From Byssovorax sp. (lineage in GTDB: Bacteria; Myxococcota_A; Polyangia; Polyangiales; Polyangiaceae): a DNA stretch of 64,000 nt. The notes under the pieces were generated by a model. That model worked only from the letters and a program-made list of their open reading frames with translations, had not been told where the DNA came from and did no database searches. Positions within the stretch are counted from its first letter, which is position 1. Every line of letters starts with the position of its first letter. The stretch covers positions 1 through 64,000 of the forward strand of contig JANYGI010000102.1 of NCBI GenBank assembly GCA_025362495.1. The letters are read 5' to 3'. A program made the translations under genes and the position numbers. Below are positions 34,641 to 43,185 of this stretch, in pieces.

Positions 34641-36635
34641 ATGTGCGGCATCGCGGGCATCCTGAGCCTCGCCGCCGGGCCGCCGCCGGCGATCGACGAG
34701 CTCTCGCGCATGATCGGCGCGCTCCGTCATCGCGGCCCCGACGACCTCGGGATCTACCGCGATGCCCACGTCGGGCTCGCTCACGCGCGCCTGTCGATCA
34801 TCGATCGCGAGGGCGGCAAGCAGCCGCTCTCGGACCCGAGCGGCCAGATCTGGGTCAGCTACAACGGTGAGATCTACAACCACGCCGAGCTGCGAACGGA
34901 GCTCGAATCGAAGGGGTTTTCGTTCCGCACGCGCAGCGACACCGAGGTGCTCGTCGTGGCGTACCGCGCCTGGGGCGACGCCTGCGTCGAGCGCTTCGAG
35001 GGGCAGTTCGCCTTCGCGCTGTGGGACGCCCCGGCGCGGCGGCTCCTCCTGGCGCGCGATCGCTTCGGCGTGCGCCCGCTCCACGTCGCGCACGTCGGAG
35101 GCCGCCTCGCGTTCGCGTCGGAGGCCAAGGCCCTGTTCCAGCTCGACGGCGTGACGCGCGCCCTCGATCCCGAGGGCCTCGCGCAAGTCTTCACCTTCTG
35201 GACGCCGCTCGCGCCGCGCACTGCATTTGAAGGCATTTCCGAGATCCGGCCCGGCCACCTCGCGGTGATCACGCCGGGGGGCGAGCTCTGCGAGCGCGCC
35301 TGGTGGGATCCCACGTTCCCGGCGCGTCACCGCGAGGGCGCGCGCAAGGTGCGCATCGAGGACAGCGAGGCTCAGCTCGAAGAGGCCCTGGTGCGATCGG
35401 TGTCGACCCGGTGGCGCAACGCCGACGTGCCCGTCGGCTGTTACCTCTCGGGCGGGCTCGACTCGTCCGTCGTCGCGGCGCTCACCCGGCGCGTCCACGC
35501 CGGCGAGCTGCGCACGTTCTCGATCCGCTTCGAGGATCCGTCGCTCGACGAGGGCCCGTTCCAGCGCGCCATGGTGGAGCGGCTCGAGACGCAGCACGAC
35601 GAGATCTTCGTCGCGCGCGGCGACGTGGCCCGGGCCTTCCCCGCGGTGATCCAGCACGTCGAGCGGCCGATCCTGCGGGCCGGCCCGGCGCCGCTGTTCC
35701 TGCTCTCGCGCGCGGTGCGCGACGCGGGGATCAAGGTGGTGCTCACCGGCGAGGGCGCCGACGAGGTGCTCGCCGGCTACGACATCTTCCGCGAGGCCAA
35801 GGTCCGCGCGTTCGTGGCGCGCCAGCCAGGCTCCCCGCGGCGCGCGCTGCTCTTCGATCGGCTCTACCCGTGGCTCGCGCGCGGGCCGCGCGAGGCCCAC
35901 GAGATGGCGACGCGCTTCTTCACGCGCGACGCCGATCCGAGCGCGCCGCTGTTCTCGCATTTGCCGCGATTTCGAGCCGCGGCGGCCCTGATGCGGCTCT
36001 TCGCTCCGGCGCTGCGGGCGCGCCTCTCCGGCGTCGATCCGATGGCCGAGCTCTCCGCCTCGCTGCCGCCGGCGTTCGCCTCGTTCGGTCCGCTCGCGCA
36101 GGCGCAGTACCTGGAGATGCGGACGCTGCTCTCGGGCTACCTGCTCTCGGCCCAGGGCGACCGCGCGAGCCTCGCCCACTCGGTCGAGGGCCGCTTCCCG
36201 TTCCTCGACACGGGCGTCGTCGCCGCCGCGGCGCGCATGCCCGAGTCCCACAAGCTCCACGTGCTCGACGAGAAGCACGTGCTCAAGCGCGTCGCCGCGA
36301 GCCTCGTGCCTCGCTCGATCCTGGAGCGGCCGAAGCAGCCTTACCGCGCGCCCGACGCGGCGAGCTTCTTCGGCCCGGACGCGCCGGACTACGTCGGCGA
36401 TCTGCTCTCCGATACGGCGCTGCGCGAGGCCGGGCTCTTCGATCCCGGCGGCGTCGCGCGCCTCGTGGCGAAGTGCCGCGAGGGGCTGCGCGGTGGCCCG
36501 CTCGGCAACGCCGACAACATGGCCTTCGTCGGCGTGCTCTCGGCGCAGCTCGTCTGGCACGAGCTCTGTCGGACCGCGCCGCGGCGAGGTCCGCCGCTCG
36601 AGATCCGCGTCGTCGATCGCTGCGGCTCCACGTGA
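34641..36635 (+). CDS. asnB: Asparagine synthetase-like, glutamine-hydrolysing
   Basis: 664 residues. Cys2 in MCGIAG is the glutaminase nucleophile; the Ntn domain continues with RHRGPDD and SYNGEIYNHAELR. The synthetase half has the PP-loop CYLSGGLDSSVVAAL, then SIRFEDPSLDEGPFQ and TGEGADEVLAGYD. These enzymes transfer ammonia to an adenylated carboxylate. In this context (AMP ligase, carrier protein and acyltransferase follow) it probably amidates a cluster metabolite, as related proteins do in surface-sugar and exosortase-associated loci; true asparagine synthesis is not excluded. Confidence 0.88.
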   Translation: MCGIAGILSLAAGPPPAIDELSRMIGALRHRGPDDLGIYRDAHVGLAHARLSIIDREGGKQPLSDPSGQIWVSYNGEIYNHAELRTELESKGFSFRTRSDTEVLVVAYRAWGDACVERFEGQFAFALWDAPARRLLLARDRFGVRPLHVAHVGGRLAFASEAKALFQLDGVTRALDPEGLAQVFTFWTPLAPRTAFEGISEIRPGHLAVITPGGELCERAWWDPTFPARHREGARKVRIEDSEAQLEEALVRSVSTRWRNADVPVGCYLSGGLDSSVVAALTRRVHAGELRTFSIRFEDPSLDEGPFQRAMVERLETQHDEIFVARGDVARAFPAVIQHVERPILRAGPAPLFLLSRAVRDAGIKVVLTGEGADEVLAGYDIFREAKVRAFVARQPGSPRRALLFDRLYPWLARGPREAHEMATRFFTRDADPSAPLFSHLPRFRAAAALMRLFAPALRARLSGVDPMAELSASLPPAFASFGPLAQAQYLEMRTLLSGYLLSAQGDRASLAHSVEGRFPFLDTGVVAAAARMPESHKLHVLDEKHVLKRVAASLVPRSILERPKQPYRAPDAASFFGPDAPDYVGDLLSDTALREAGLFDPGGVARLVAKCREGLRGGPLGNADNMAFVGVLSAQLVWHELCRTAPRRGPPLEIRVVDRCGST

Positions 36636-36652
36636 ACAGGGGAGGGGAAAGC

Positions 36653-38182
36653 ATGCTGCTCCAGGGGTTTCTCGAGGAGAGCGCGCGGCGCTCCGGAGAC
36701 AAGGTCGCGCTCGTCCAGGGCTCGAACCGGCTCACGTTCGCCGAGATCGATCAGCGCGCCGAGCAGCTCGCCCGCGCGCTCGCCCGCCGCGGCGTGCGCC
36801 GGGGCGATCGCGTCGCCATCCTCGGCGAGGCGCGCGTCGAGACGGTGATCGCGGTGTGGGCGGCGCTGAAGGCGTCGGCGGTCTTCATGGTCGTGAGCCG
36901 CGACGTGAAAGAGGACAAGCTCGCGTACATCCTCCGCGACTCGGGCGCGCGCGCGCTGATCACCTCGGCGCGCCTCGCTCCCCTCTGCGCGGCGGCGTCC
37001 GCGAAGGCCACCGATCTCGCGGTGATGATCACCCACGGCGGCGATCCGCCGCGCCTCCCGGGCGGCTTCTCGGATCGCTGGGACGAGGCCCTCGCGCGCG
37101 ACGACGAGGCCCCGGCCCGCGTGCCCTGCATCGATCAGGATCTGGCCTCGATCATCTACACGTCGGGCAGCACGGGCGAGCCCAAGGGCGTGATGCTGAC
37201 CCACGCCAACATGCTCGCCGCGGCCGCGAGCATCACCTCGTACCTCGGCCTGCGCGACGACGACGTGATCCTCGACGCGCTGCCGCTGGCCTTCGACTAC
37301 GGCCTCTACCAGGTGCTGATGGCGGCGCGCGTGGGCGCGACGGTCGTCCTCGAAGAGGGCTTCGCGTTCCCCTCCGCGGTGCTCGAGTCGGTCGAGCGGG
37401 AGGGCGTGACGGTGTTCCCGGGCGTGCCGACGATGTTCGCCATTCTGCTTCAAATGAAGGAGATGGCGCACGATCTCGGGCGGGTGCGGCTCGTCACCAA
37501 CACCGCGGCGGCGCTGCCTCCGTCGCACCTCGACGCGCTCCGCCGCATCTTCCCCGCGGCCGAGCTCTTCTCGATGTACGGCCTCACCGAGTGCAAGCGC
37601 TGCACGTACCTGCCGCCCGCGGATCTCGCGCGCAAGCCGGGCTCGGTGGGGCTGGCGATCCCCAACACCGAGCTCTGGATCGAGGACCCGACCGGCAAGC
37701 ACCTCGGCCCCGGCGAGGTCGGCGAGCTGGTGATCCGCGGCGCGACGGTGATGCGCGGCTACTGGCGCAAGCCCGAGGCGACGGCCGTGCGGCTGCGGCC
37801 CGGGCCCATCCCCGGCGAGAGCGTGCTCCACACCGGCGACCTCTGCCGCCTCGACGACGAGGGCTACCTCTACTTCGTCGCGCGCATGGACGACGTGATC
37901 AAATCGCGCGGCGAGAAGGTCGCGCCGCGCGAGGTCGAGGACGTGCTCTACGCGCTCCCGGGCGTGCGCGAGGCCGCGGTGATCGGCGTCCCCGATCCGA
38001 TCCTCGGCGAGGCCGTGAAGGCCTTCGTCGTGGTCGATCCCGCGCTCGGCTACGGCGAGGGCGATGTCATCGCTCACTGCCGCGCGCGGCTCGAGCCCTT
38101 CATGGTCCCGAAGCACGTCGAGCTCTGCGAGGCGCTGCCGAAGACCGACACTGGCAAAATCAAGAAGAGCGGCCTCCGCTGA
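36653..38182 (+). CDS. AMP-dependent acyl/aminoacyl ligase
   Basis: 509 residues with a GGAGGGGA ribosome site. Adenylation motifs are intact: YTSGSTGEPKGVMLTH (P-loop), FSMYGLTECKR, VLHTGDLCRLDDEGYLYFVAR and the C-terminal lysine in TGKIKKS. It lacks a fused carrier domain; the free acyl carrier protein gene follows after 20 bases, so it probably loads a carboxylic acid onto that protein. The substrate is unknown. It resembles ligases of exosortase-associated and polyketide/peptide loci. Confidence 0.88.
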   Translation: MLLQGFLEESARRSGDKVALVQGSNRLTFAEIDQRAEQLARALARRGVRRGDRVAILGEARVETVIAVWAALKASAVFMVVSRDVKEDKLAYILRDSGARALITSARLAPLCAAASAKATDLAVMITHGGDPPRLPGGFSDRWDEALARDDEAPARVPCIDQDLASIIYTSGSTGEPKGVMLTHANMLAAAASITSYLGLRDDDVILDALPLAFDYGLYQVLMAARVGATVVLEEGFAFPSAVLESVEREGVTVFPGVPTMFAILLQMKEMAHDLGRVRLVTNTAAALPPSHLDALRRIFPAAELFSMYGLTECKRCTYLPPADLARKPGSVGLAIPNTELWIEDPTGKHLGPGEVGELVIRGATVMRGYWRKPEATAVRLRPGPIPGESVLHTGDLCRLDDEGYLYFVARMDDVIKSRGEKVAPREVEDVLYALPGVREAAVIGVPDPILGEAVKAFVVVDPALGYGEGDVIAHCRARLEPFMVPKHVELCEALPKTDTGKIKKSGLR

Positions 38183-38202
38183 GGGCCGCTGAGGGAGATG
38201 CG

Positions 38203-38523
38203 ATGAGCCCGATCATTCTCGACTGCGTCCGGTCGTTCGTCGTCGAAGCGTTCTACGCTCCGGCCGATCTCCCCGACGACGCCTCGCTGCTCGACACCGG
38301 CACGATGGACTCCACCGGCGTGCTGGAGCTGATCGTCTTCCTCGAGAAGCGCTGGGGGATCACCGTCGGTGATCGCGAGATCCACCCCGACTACTTCGAC
38401 TCGATCCGCCGGATCACGGCCTTCGTCGAGGCGAAGATCGCCGATCGCTGCGAGCCCGTCGCCTCGCCGCGATCGCGCGACTCGGCGGCCCCGTCGTCGC
38501 CCTCGCCGGTCGGGGGCCTGTGA
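38203..38523 (+). CDS. Acyl carrier protein
   Basis: 106 residues. The four-helix carrier fold is seen, with the phosphopantetheine serine S37 in GTMDSTGVLELIVFLEKRWG, then VGDREIHPDYFDSIRRITAFVEAKI. The last 25 residues are a Pro/Ser-rich tail not needed for the fold. It presumably receives the acyl group from the adjacent ligase. The stop overlaps the next GTG start (GTGA). Confidence 0.85.
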   Translation: MSPIILDCVRSFVVEAFYAPADLPDDASLLDTGTMDSTGVLELIVFLEKRWGITVGDREIHPDYFDSIRRITAFVEAKIADRCEPVASPRSRDSAAPSSPSPVGGL

Positions 38524-39638
38524 GTCGCGTTCGCCCCTTCCGCGCCGAGGATCTCCCCGCGGTCGGGGCGCTGTGGCTCCGCGCATTCCAGCGCCCGGGG
38601 ACGCCCTCGGGCGTGCAGCGCTACTTCCGCGAGGTCTTCCTCGATCACCGGCTCGCGAGCGACGCGCCGGCCTCGCTCGTCCACGAAGACGAGGACGGAG
38701 CCGTCGTGGGGTTCGTCGGCGGCATCCCGCGGCGGATGCTCTTCCGCGGCAGGCCGATCCGCGCCGTCGTCGCCACGCAGCTCATGGTCGATCCCGGCCG
38801 CCGCCGCGGCCTCGCGGCCTTCGATCTCCTGCGCGCGCTCTTCGCGGGGCCGCAAGAGCTGACGTTCTGCGACGGCGCCAACGAGCGCTCGCAGACCGTG
38901 TGGCAGCGCAGCGGCGGCGAGATCGTGCCGCTCTACAGCCTCACGTTTTTGCGCGTGCTCCGCCCCGCGGGCTACCTGCGGCAGCGCGTCGCCCGCGCTG
39001 GACGCGATCGCGTCGCCCGCGTCGCGGCGCCGCTCTGCCGCGCCGCCGACGCGATCGCGGGGAGCCTCACGGGGCTCGATCGCGCGGCGGCCATCGGCGT
39101 CCCGCTCGGTCGACCCCGGACGCGCCTCGTCAACGAAGATCTCTCGTGCTCCGCGGCCCGCGCGATCCTCGACGACACCGTCCCCGCCCCGAGCCTGCGC
39201 GCGAGCTACGACGACGCGTCGCTCGCGTGGCTGCTCGATCAGGCGGCGCGAACCCGCGGCCATGGCCTGCTTCGACAGCGCCTCTGCCGCGACGCATCCG
39301 GCGAGGCGGTGGGCTACTACGTGTACTACGCGAGGCCTGGCAGCGTGGCTCAGCTGCTCCAGATCGGTGGGAAATCAAAGGTGATCGGCGACGTCCTCGG
39401 CAGCCTCTTCGCCGACGCCTACGCCGCGGGATCGGTCGCCGTGGCCGGCCAGATCGAGCCGCGCTGGCTCCGCGAGATCGACGACGCGCACGCGACGTTC
39501 AGCTGCCCCAGCCTCGGCGTCCTCGTGCACGCCAGGGATCGCGAGATCACCGCCGCGCTGCATCGCGGAGACTCGCTCCTCTCGCGCCTCGACGGCGAGT
39601 GGTGGCTGCGCTTCGCCGCCGATCCGCTGGTCGACTGA
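38520..39638 (+). CDS. GNAT-superfamily acyltransferase
   Basis: 372 residues from a GTG overlapping the carrier-protein stop. The N-terminal half is a GNAT fold (VRPFRAEDLPAVGALWLRAF, then AVVATQLMVDPGRRRGLAAFDLLRALF with the acyl-CoA or carrier pyrophosphate loop RRRGLA). The C-terminal half repeats a related fold more loosely (GEAVGYYVYYARPGSVAQLLQIGG). It probably transfers an acyl group made by the ligase/carrier pair to an amine or hydroxyl; the acceptor is unknown. Confidence 0.78.
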   Translation: MSRVRPFRAEDLPAVGALWLRAFQRPGTPSGVQRYFREVFLDHRLASDAPASLVHEDEDGAVVGFVGGIPRRMLFRGRPIRAVVATQLMVDPGRRRGLAAFDLLRALFAGPQELTFCDGANERSQTVWQRSGGEIVPLYSLTFLRVLRPAGYLRQRVARAGRDRVARVAAPLCRAADAIAGSLTGLDRAAAIGVPLGRPRTRLVNEDLSCSAARAILDDTVPAPSLRASYDDASLAWLLDQAARTRGHGLLRQRLCRDASGEAVGYYVYYARPGSVAQLLQIGGKSKVIGDVLGSLFADAYAAGSVAVAGQIEPRWLREIDDAHATFSCPSLGVLVHARDREITAALHRGDSLLSRLDGEWWLRFAADPLVD

Positions 39639-40136
39639 GCATCGGTCGTCGGTCGTCCGTCGTGCGCTCCGGTCCAGGGTCAGACCCGCGAGTCGCGCCG
39701 GCGCGCGCGTGGCCGCGACAAGCGCGGGAATGTCGCGGTGGCCGCCGACCGATGCGATCGCTGCGGCGCAATTCCCTGATTGGTCGCCCGCCGCCCCGTT
39801 TCGCCCGCCGGAATGTCGCGACGGCGACCGACGAGCTCGGACGCCGGTTCAAAAAGTCGCGGCGACGTCTCCCGCCGGAAGTTCGACGACGCTTTTTCCC
39901 CGGGAAATTCTTCGGCCGCGGAAATGATCGGGGAAAGTCTCGCGGGTAGCCGCGCGCCAAATTGCGACGGCGCAAAATCCGTGTCGGTCACCGACATCCC
40001 GAAAAGCGCGACGCAATTCTCGTCATCGTCGCCGTTCCGACGCGGAGCACCGCGCAAACCGTCCGTCGGTCACCGCGACGAGCTTCCCGCCGCCTCTGGC
40101 TTGCAGACGGTGACCGAGCCCTCTTATCCTCCGCGC
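39639..40136. other. Long non-coding spacer rich in short repeated motifs
   Basis: 498 bases with no credible gene, although a frame stays open through it. It holds a CGGTCACCG-type palindrome series (39985-40116) and three AATTGCGNCG-like sites (reverse at about 39764 and 40008, forward at about 39960). Its composition is more A/T-patchy (AAATT, AAAA) than the flanks, as in regulatory DNA. Confidence 0.6.
39985..40116. promoter_or_regulatory. Three CGGTSACCG palindromes at 82- and 41-base spacing
   Basis: CGGTCACCG occurs at 39985-39993 (extended to TGTCGGTCACCGACA) and 40067-40075, and CGGTGACCG at 40108-40116. Start-to-start distances are 82 and 41 bases, exactly 2:1 and close to four helical turns per unit. 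The last copy ends 20 bases before the ATG at 40137. This looks like an operator array for a dimeric regulator. Confidence 0.5.
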
Positions 40137-41042
40137 ATGCCTGTTTCTCTCATCTCTCCGCTGGCAACCTTCGGTGAGCTACTCGACGAGAACTCGTTCT
40201 CGCTCGGCGAGCTTCACTCCCACCCGCTCGCCGCCGTCTTCGCGCCGCAATTCGACGCCTTCCAGATCAAGTGGTTCGCCGCCAACGCGGCGCGCGCGGC
40301 CCTCGTGATCGCGCTCGGCAAGGCCAACGGCACCCTGTCCGCGACCGACGACGCGATCGACGACTTCCTCGATCTCCTCGACCGCACGCTGTTGATAGTC
40401 ACCAAGAACGATCGCCGCGCTCCGCAGTACGTCTTCTACTTCGGCACGGCACCGGTCCACGTGCTGAAGCAGCCCATCCACGGAGAGGAGCTGGCCACGG
40501 TCGGCGGCTTCGTTCCCTCGCTCCAGGCTTCGCCCCACCCGACCCTTGCGGTCCTCGCGCCCGTGCTCGTCACCCTGGTCGCCAAGGCCGACGCGGCGAT
40601 AGCGCAGCATCTCGCGGCTGATCAAGCGCTCAAGGACTTCGATATGCTCGGCGGGAAGAAGGCGCTGATCGACGGTGACAACGTCCTCCGGCAAACGGTG
40701 TACGGCCAGCTCGCGGCGATCCCCCACGCGAACCCCACGGCGATGCTGCCTGGAAACTTCGCCGATCGCTTCTTCCGTCACGAGGCGCGTCGGGGCGTCG
40801 CCGCGCTCAGAAATCCCAAGGACGTTCAAGCCAAGCTCGACGGCCACAAGAAGAAGATGGAAGCCGCGCAGAAGCACCTCGACAGCCTCGCCGCCAGGGC
40901 CGCGCAGAAGGCCGCGGACAAGAAGGTCGCGCTGGAGGCCGCCGCCGCCGTGGAGCAAGGGAAGAAGGACAAGAAGGCCGCCGACGACAAGCTCAAAGAG
41001 CTCGAGAAGGCGGCGAAGGCCGCGAAGCAGAAGAGCAAGTGA
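40137..41042 (+). CDS. Hypothetical protein with C-terminal Lys/Ala coiled coil
   Basis: 301 residues from the ATG at 40137; the frame is open further upstream, but that part covers the repeat-rich spacer. The first 210 residues are a helical domain of unknown family (FDAFQIKWFAANAARAALVIALGKANG, QYVFYFGTAPVHVLKQPIHGEEL). From about 225 there is a long Lys/Ala coiled coil (AKLDGHKKKMEAAQKHLDSL onward to the end). No signal peptide. It is followed by a hairpin terminator and has an elaborate upstream region, so it is a single, probably regulated gene. Confidence 0.7.
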   Translation: MPVSLISPLATFGELLDENSFSLGELHSHPLAAVFAPQFDAFQIKWFAANAARAALVIALGKANGTLSATDDAIDDFLDLLDRTLLIVTKNDRRAPQYVFYFGTAPVHVLKQPIHGEELATVGGFVPSLQASPHPTLAVLAPVLVTLVAKADAAIAQHLAADQALKDFDMLGGKKALIDGDNVLRQTVYGQLAAIPHANPTAMLPGNFADRFFRHEARRGVAALRNPKDVQAKLDGHKKKMEAAQKHLDSLAARAAQKAADKKVALEAAAAVEQGKKDKKAADDKLKELEKAAKAAKQKSK

Positions 41043-41069
41043 GCCGCGGCGCGCCTGCGCTGTGAACGG

Positions 41070-41109
41070 GAGCGCGATCCGGGAGCCTCACGGACCGCGC
41101 TCTTTACTT
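41070..41109 (+). terminator. Probable intrinsic terminator
   Basis: GAGCGCGATCCG (41070-41081) pairs with CGGACCGCGCTC (41091-41102) with one mismatch and a 9-base loop; TTTACTT follows. It lies 28 bases after the stop of the coiled-coil protein gene. Confidence 0.65.
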
Positions 41110-41244
41110 CGGATCGATACGCTGAAAGAGACTGTCTCGGAGCTGACCGCGAGGGCGCGGGGAGCGCAAGGGGGCCAGAAATTCAAGAGTCGGCGTCGAG
41201 GTGATCACGGCCCCGAGCGTGGTTCGCAAACCCAGGCAAGCGAG

Positions 41245-43185
41245 TCATCCTTCGCGGTTGGGCGTCACCCGCGCCGCGCTATCGACGCCCAGCTCGAGGA
41301 CACCACCATCGAGGGACGCACCGGTCTCAGCGACGATTGCGTCCCACGCCGGGACGCCGCGCCCGGCGAGAGGGCCGGCCAGATCGAAAGCGCGGCGGGC
41401 CTCCGCCAGGGCATCTTCGTCGCCAGTCTCAGCGAGGCGTCGCGCGAGCTCGCGGCGCGCTTCGACCGCGAGGACACGCGCGATGAAGTCCTCGGCCGTG
41501 TCGCCGAGCAGCTCGACGGCGCGCTGCACGAGCTTACGAGCGATGCCGACGGGATCGGCTGGAGCCGGATCGACGATCGCGTGAGCGAGATCGATGGCCA
41601 CGGAGGCGCGGTGGAGAGAGCGGCGATCGAGGCCAGTCCGGCTCCACTCGGCCAGGTGGTTTTGCGCGCGCGTGAACCACATGAGGGCGCCTTCCGGGTT
41701 CTGGCCCTCTGCCTGGAGCAGCCCGGACGCGAACGCGTGAAACGCGGACACGCGGGCCGACATTTCCGGCTGCTTGGTATGCTCGAATGCGGGGTGGCGT
41801 CGGCTCAGCAGGAGGACCGCGCGGGATCGGTTTCCGCGTGCCAGATCCACAAGCGCCGTCAGGGTGTCGGTGCGAAGCGTAGAGGCGATCTCGTCGGCGG
41901 ACCAATCGGGATCCGATCCGTTTGAGGATGGGGATCCCAACGCGACGGTGGCGCGTTGCAGACGGCCTGTGAGGAAAGAGAGATCCGCGCGGATGAGCCG
42001 GACGTTATCGTCCTCGATGGGATGCACGTCATCATCTTCCGTGGAGAGTGTCGCGGTTCGTTTCCTCGCGGAAGCGATCTCGCCGCGCTCGACCCACTCG
42101 AGAACACGAGATTGCTCTTCCTCGATCCGATTGGCAGTTTTCGTGCGTTGCGCACCGATGGACTCTGCGGCGCGGAGGCGACCAGAGCACCAATGCACGT
42201 ACGCCTCGGCCTGGAGGAGTACATCCTTCCACGCTCTCGGGAAGTACGCCGAGCCAATCATGCCATCACACAGGGTCAGGGCCTCCGCTGTGCGGTCCTC
42301 TGCGGCGAGCACGACGAGTAGCGCCGCAGAGGCACGCCACAGATTCTCTGTGTTGGGATAGACGTGGGTCGACGCAAGCACCTCCTGGAGCATGCGCCCC
42401 GCGTCGCTGAAGTCCCTCTGCGCGAGCGCGTGCTCAGCGCTGCGCAGCGCGCGTTGGATCAGAGTCGCGTTGTCCGGAGCGAGCCGACCCCGGAACGCTG
42501 GTTCTGCAGTGATATCCGCGACGTCGGCGTCGAGAACTATGCCTTTCATCCACGGTCTCACCAGCAGATCGCCGCCGAATAGCGCGAGCGGAGGAACTGC
42601 GCGATACCAGCCGAGCACCTTTCGCCCCTGCGCGGGACTCACGTAGAGTGGTGTTCCGGGAGCGGTCATTGACTCGAAGCCCGAAGTCTCCTCTTCGATT
42701 GTGTACTCACCACTCCGGATCGACCACACGTCGGGCGCGGCGGTGGCGAACAAGCGCTGGAGCGACTCTGGCAGCACCACCAGGACTTCCCCGCGAAGCT
42801 GCTGAAGAGCGTTGCGCTTCTCGTTCCACAGCGCGAAGAACCTCCCCCACGTGTCGGTATCGGCCTGGGTGGCGCGGGAGGCGTCGACCACGTGCACCAC
42901 GCCGTGCCCGGTTCGCTCTGCCGACGGCGACAGCAGCGGAATCAGGATCTGGAAGCCGAGATCGCTATCCGAGAGGGCCGCGTTGCTTCCGCGGCCCTCG
43001 TAAGGGTCGAGCCGGACCAGCTCCACAGGGCTCTTGCGCAGGCGAGGTAGCTCGTCTTCGAGCGCGCGCAGGAGCTGATCGGCCGCCCGCGGGCTCGCAC
43101 AATAGGCCAGGAAGAGATGGAATCTTCGCGAGAGCGCGAGCGCGCGCAGGAGCCGCGAGCGGTCATCGCCCGCGGCGGCGTTCAT
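41245..43185 (-). CDS. Unknown protein with helical TPR-like repeats, coupled to a P-loop ATPase
   Basis: 646 residues from the ATG at 43185, which overlaps the stop of the upstream ATPase (ATGA). The first 190 residues form an alpha/beta domain (RFHLFLAYCASPRAADQLLRAL, GHGVVHVVDASRATQADTD, LRGEVLVVLPESLQRLF) that looks like a P-loop or receptor fold without a Walker A. The rest is helical repeats of TPR type (RSAEHALAQRDFSDAGRMLQE, LTLCDGMIGSAYFPRAWKDVLLQAEAYVHW). No catalytic residues were recognised. It may be the sensor or effector of a two-protein module. Confidence 0.72.
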   Translation of the reverse strand: MNAAAGDDRSRLLRALALSRRFHLFLAYCASPRAADQLLRALEDELPRLRKSPVELVRLDPYEGRGSNAALSDSDLGFQILIPLLSPSAERTGHGVVHVVDASRATQADTDTWGRFFALWNEKRNALQQLRGEVLVVLPESLQRLFATAAPDVWSIRSGEYTIEEETSGFESMTAPGTPLYVSPAQGRKVLGWYRAVPPLALFGGDLLVRPWMKGIVLDADVADITAEPAFRGRLAPDNATLIQRALRSAEHALAQRDFSDAGRMLQEVLASTHVYPNTENLWRASAALLVVLAAEDRTAEALTLCDGMIGSAYFPRAWKDVLLQAEAYVHWCSGRLRAAESIGAQRTKTANRIEEEQSRVLEWVERGEIASARKRTATLSTEDDDVHPIEDDNVRLIRADLSFLTGRLQRATVALGSPSSNGSDPDWSADEIASTLRTDTLTALVDLARGNRSRAVLLLSRRHPAFEHTKQPEMSARVSAFHAFASGLLQAEGQNPEGALMWFTRAQNHLAEWSRTGLDRRSLHRASVAIDLAHAIVDPAPADPVGIARKLVQRAVELLGDTAEDFIARVLAVEARRELARRLAETGDEDALAEARRAFDLAGPLAGRGVPAWDAIVAETGASLDGGVLELGVDSAARVTPNREG

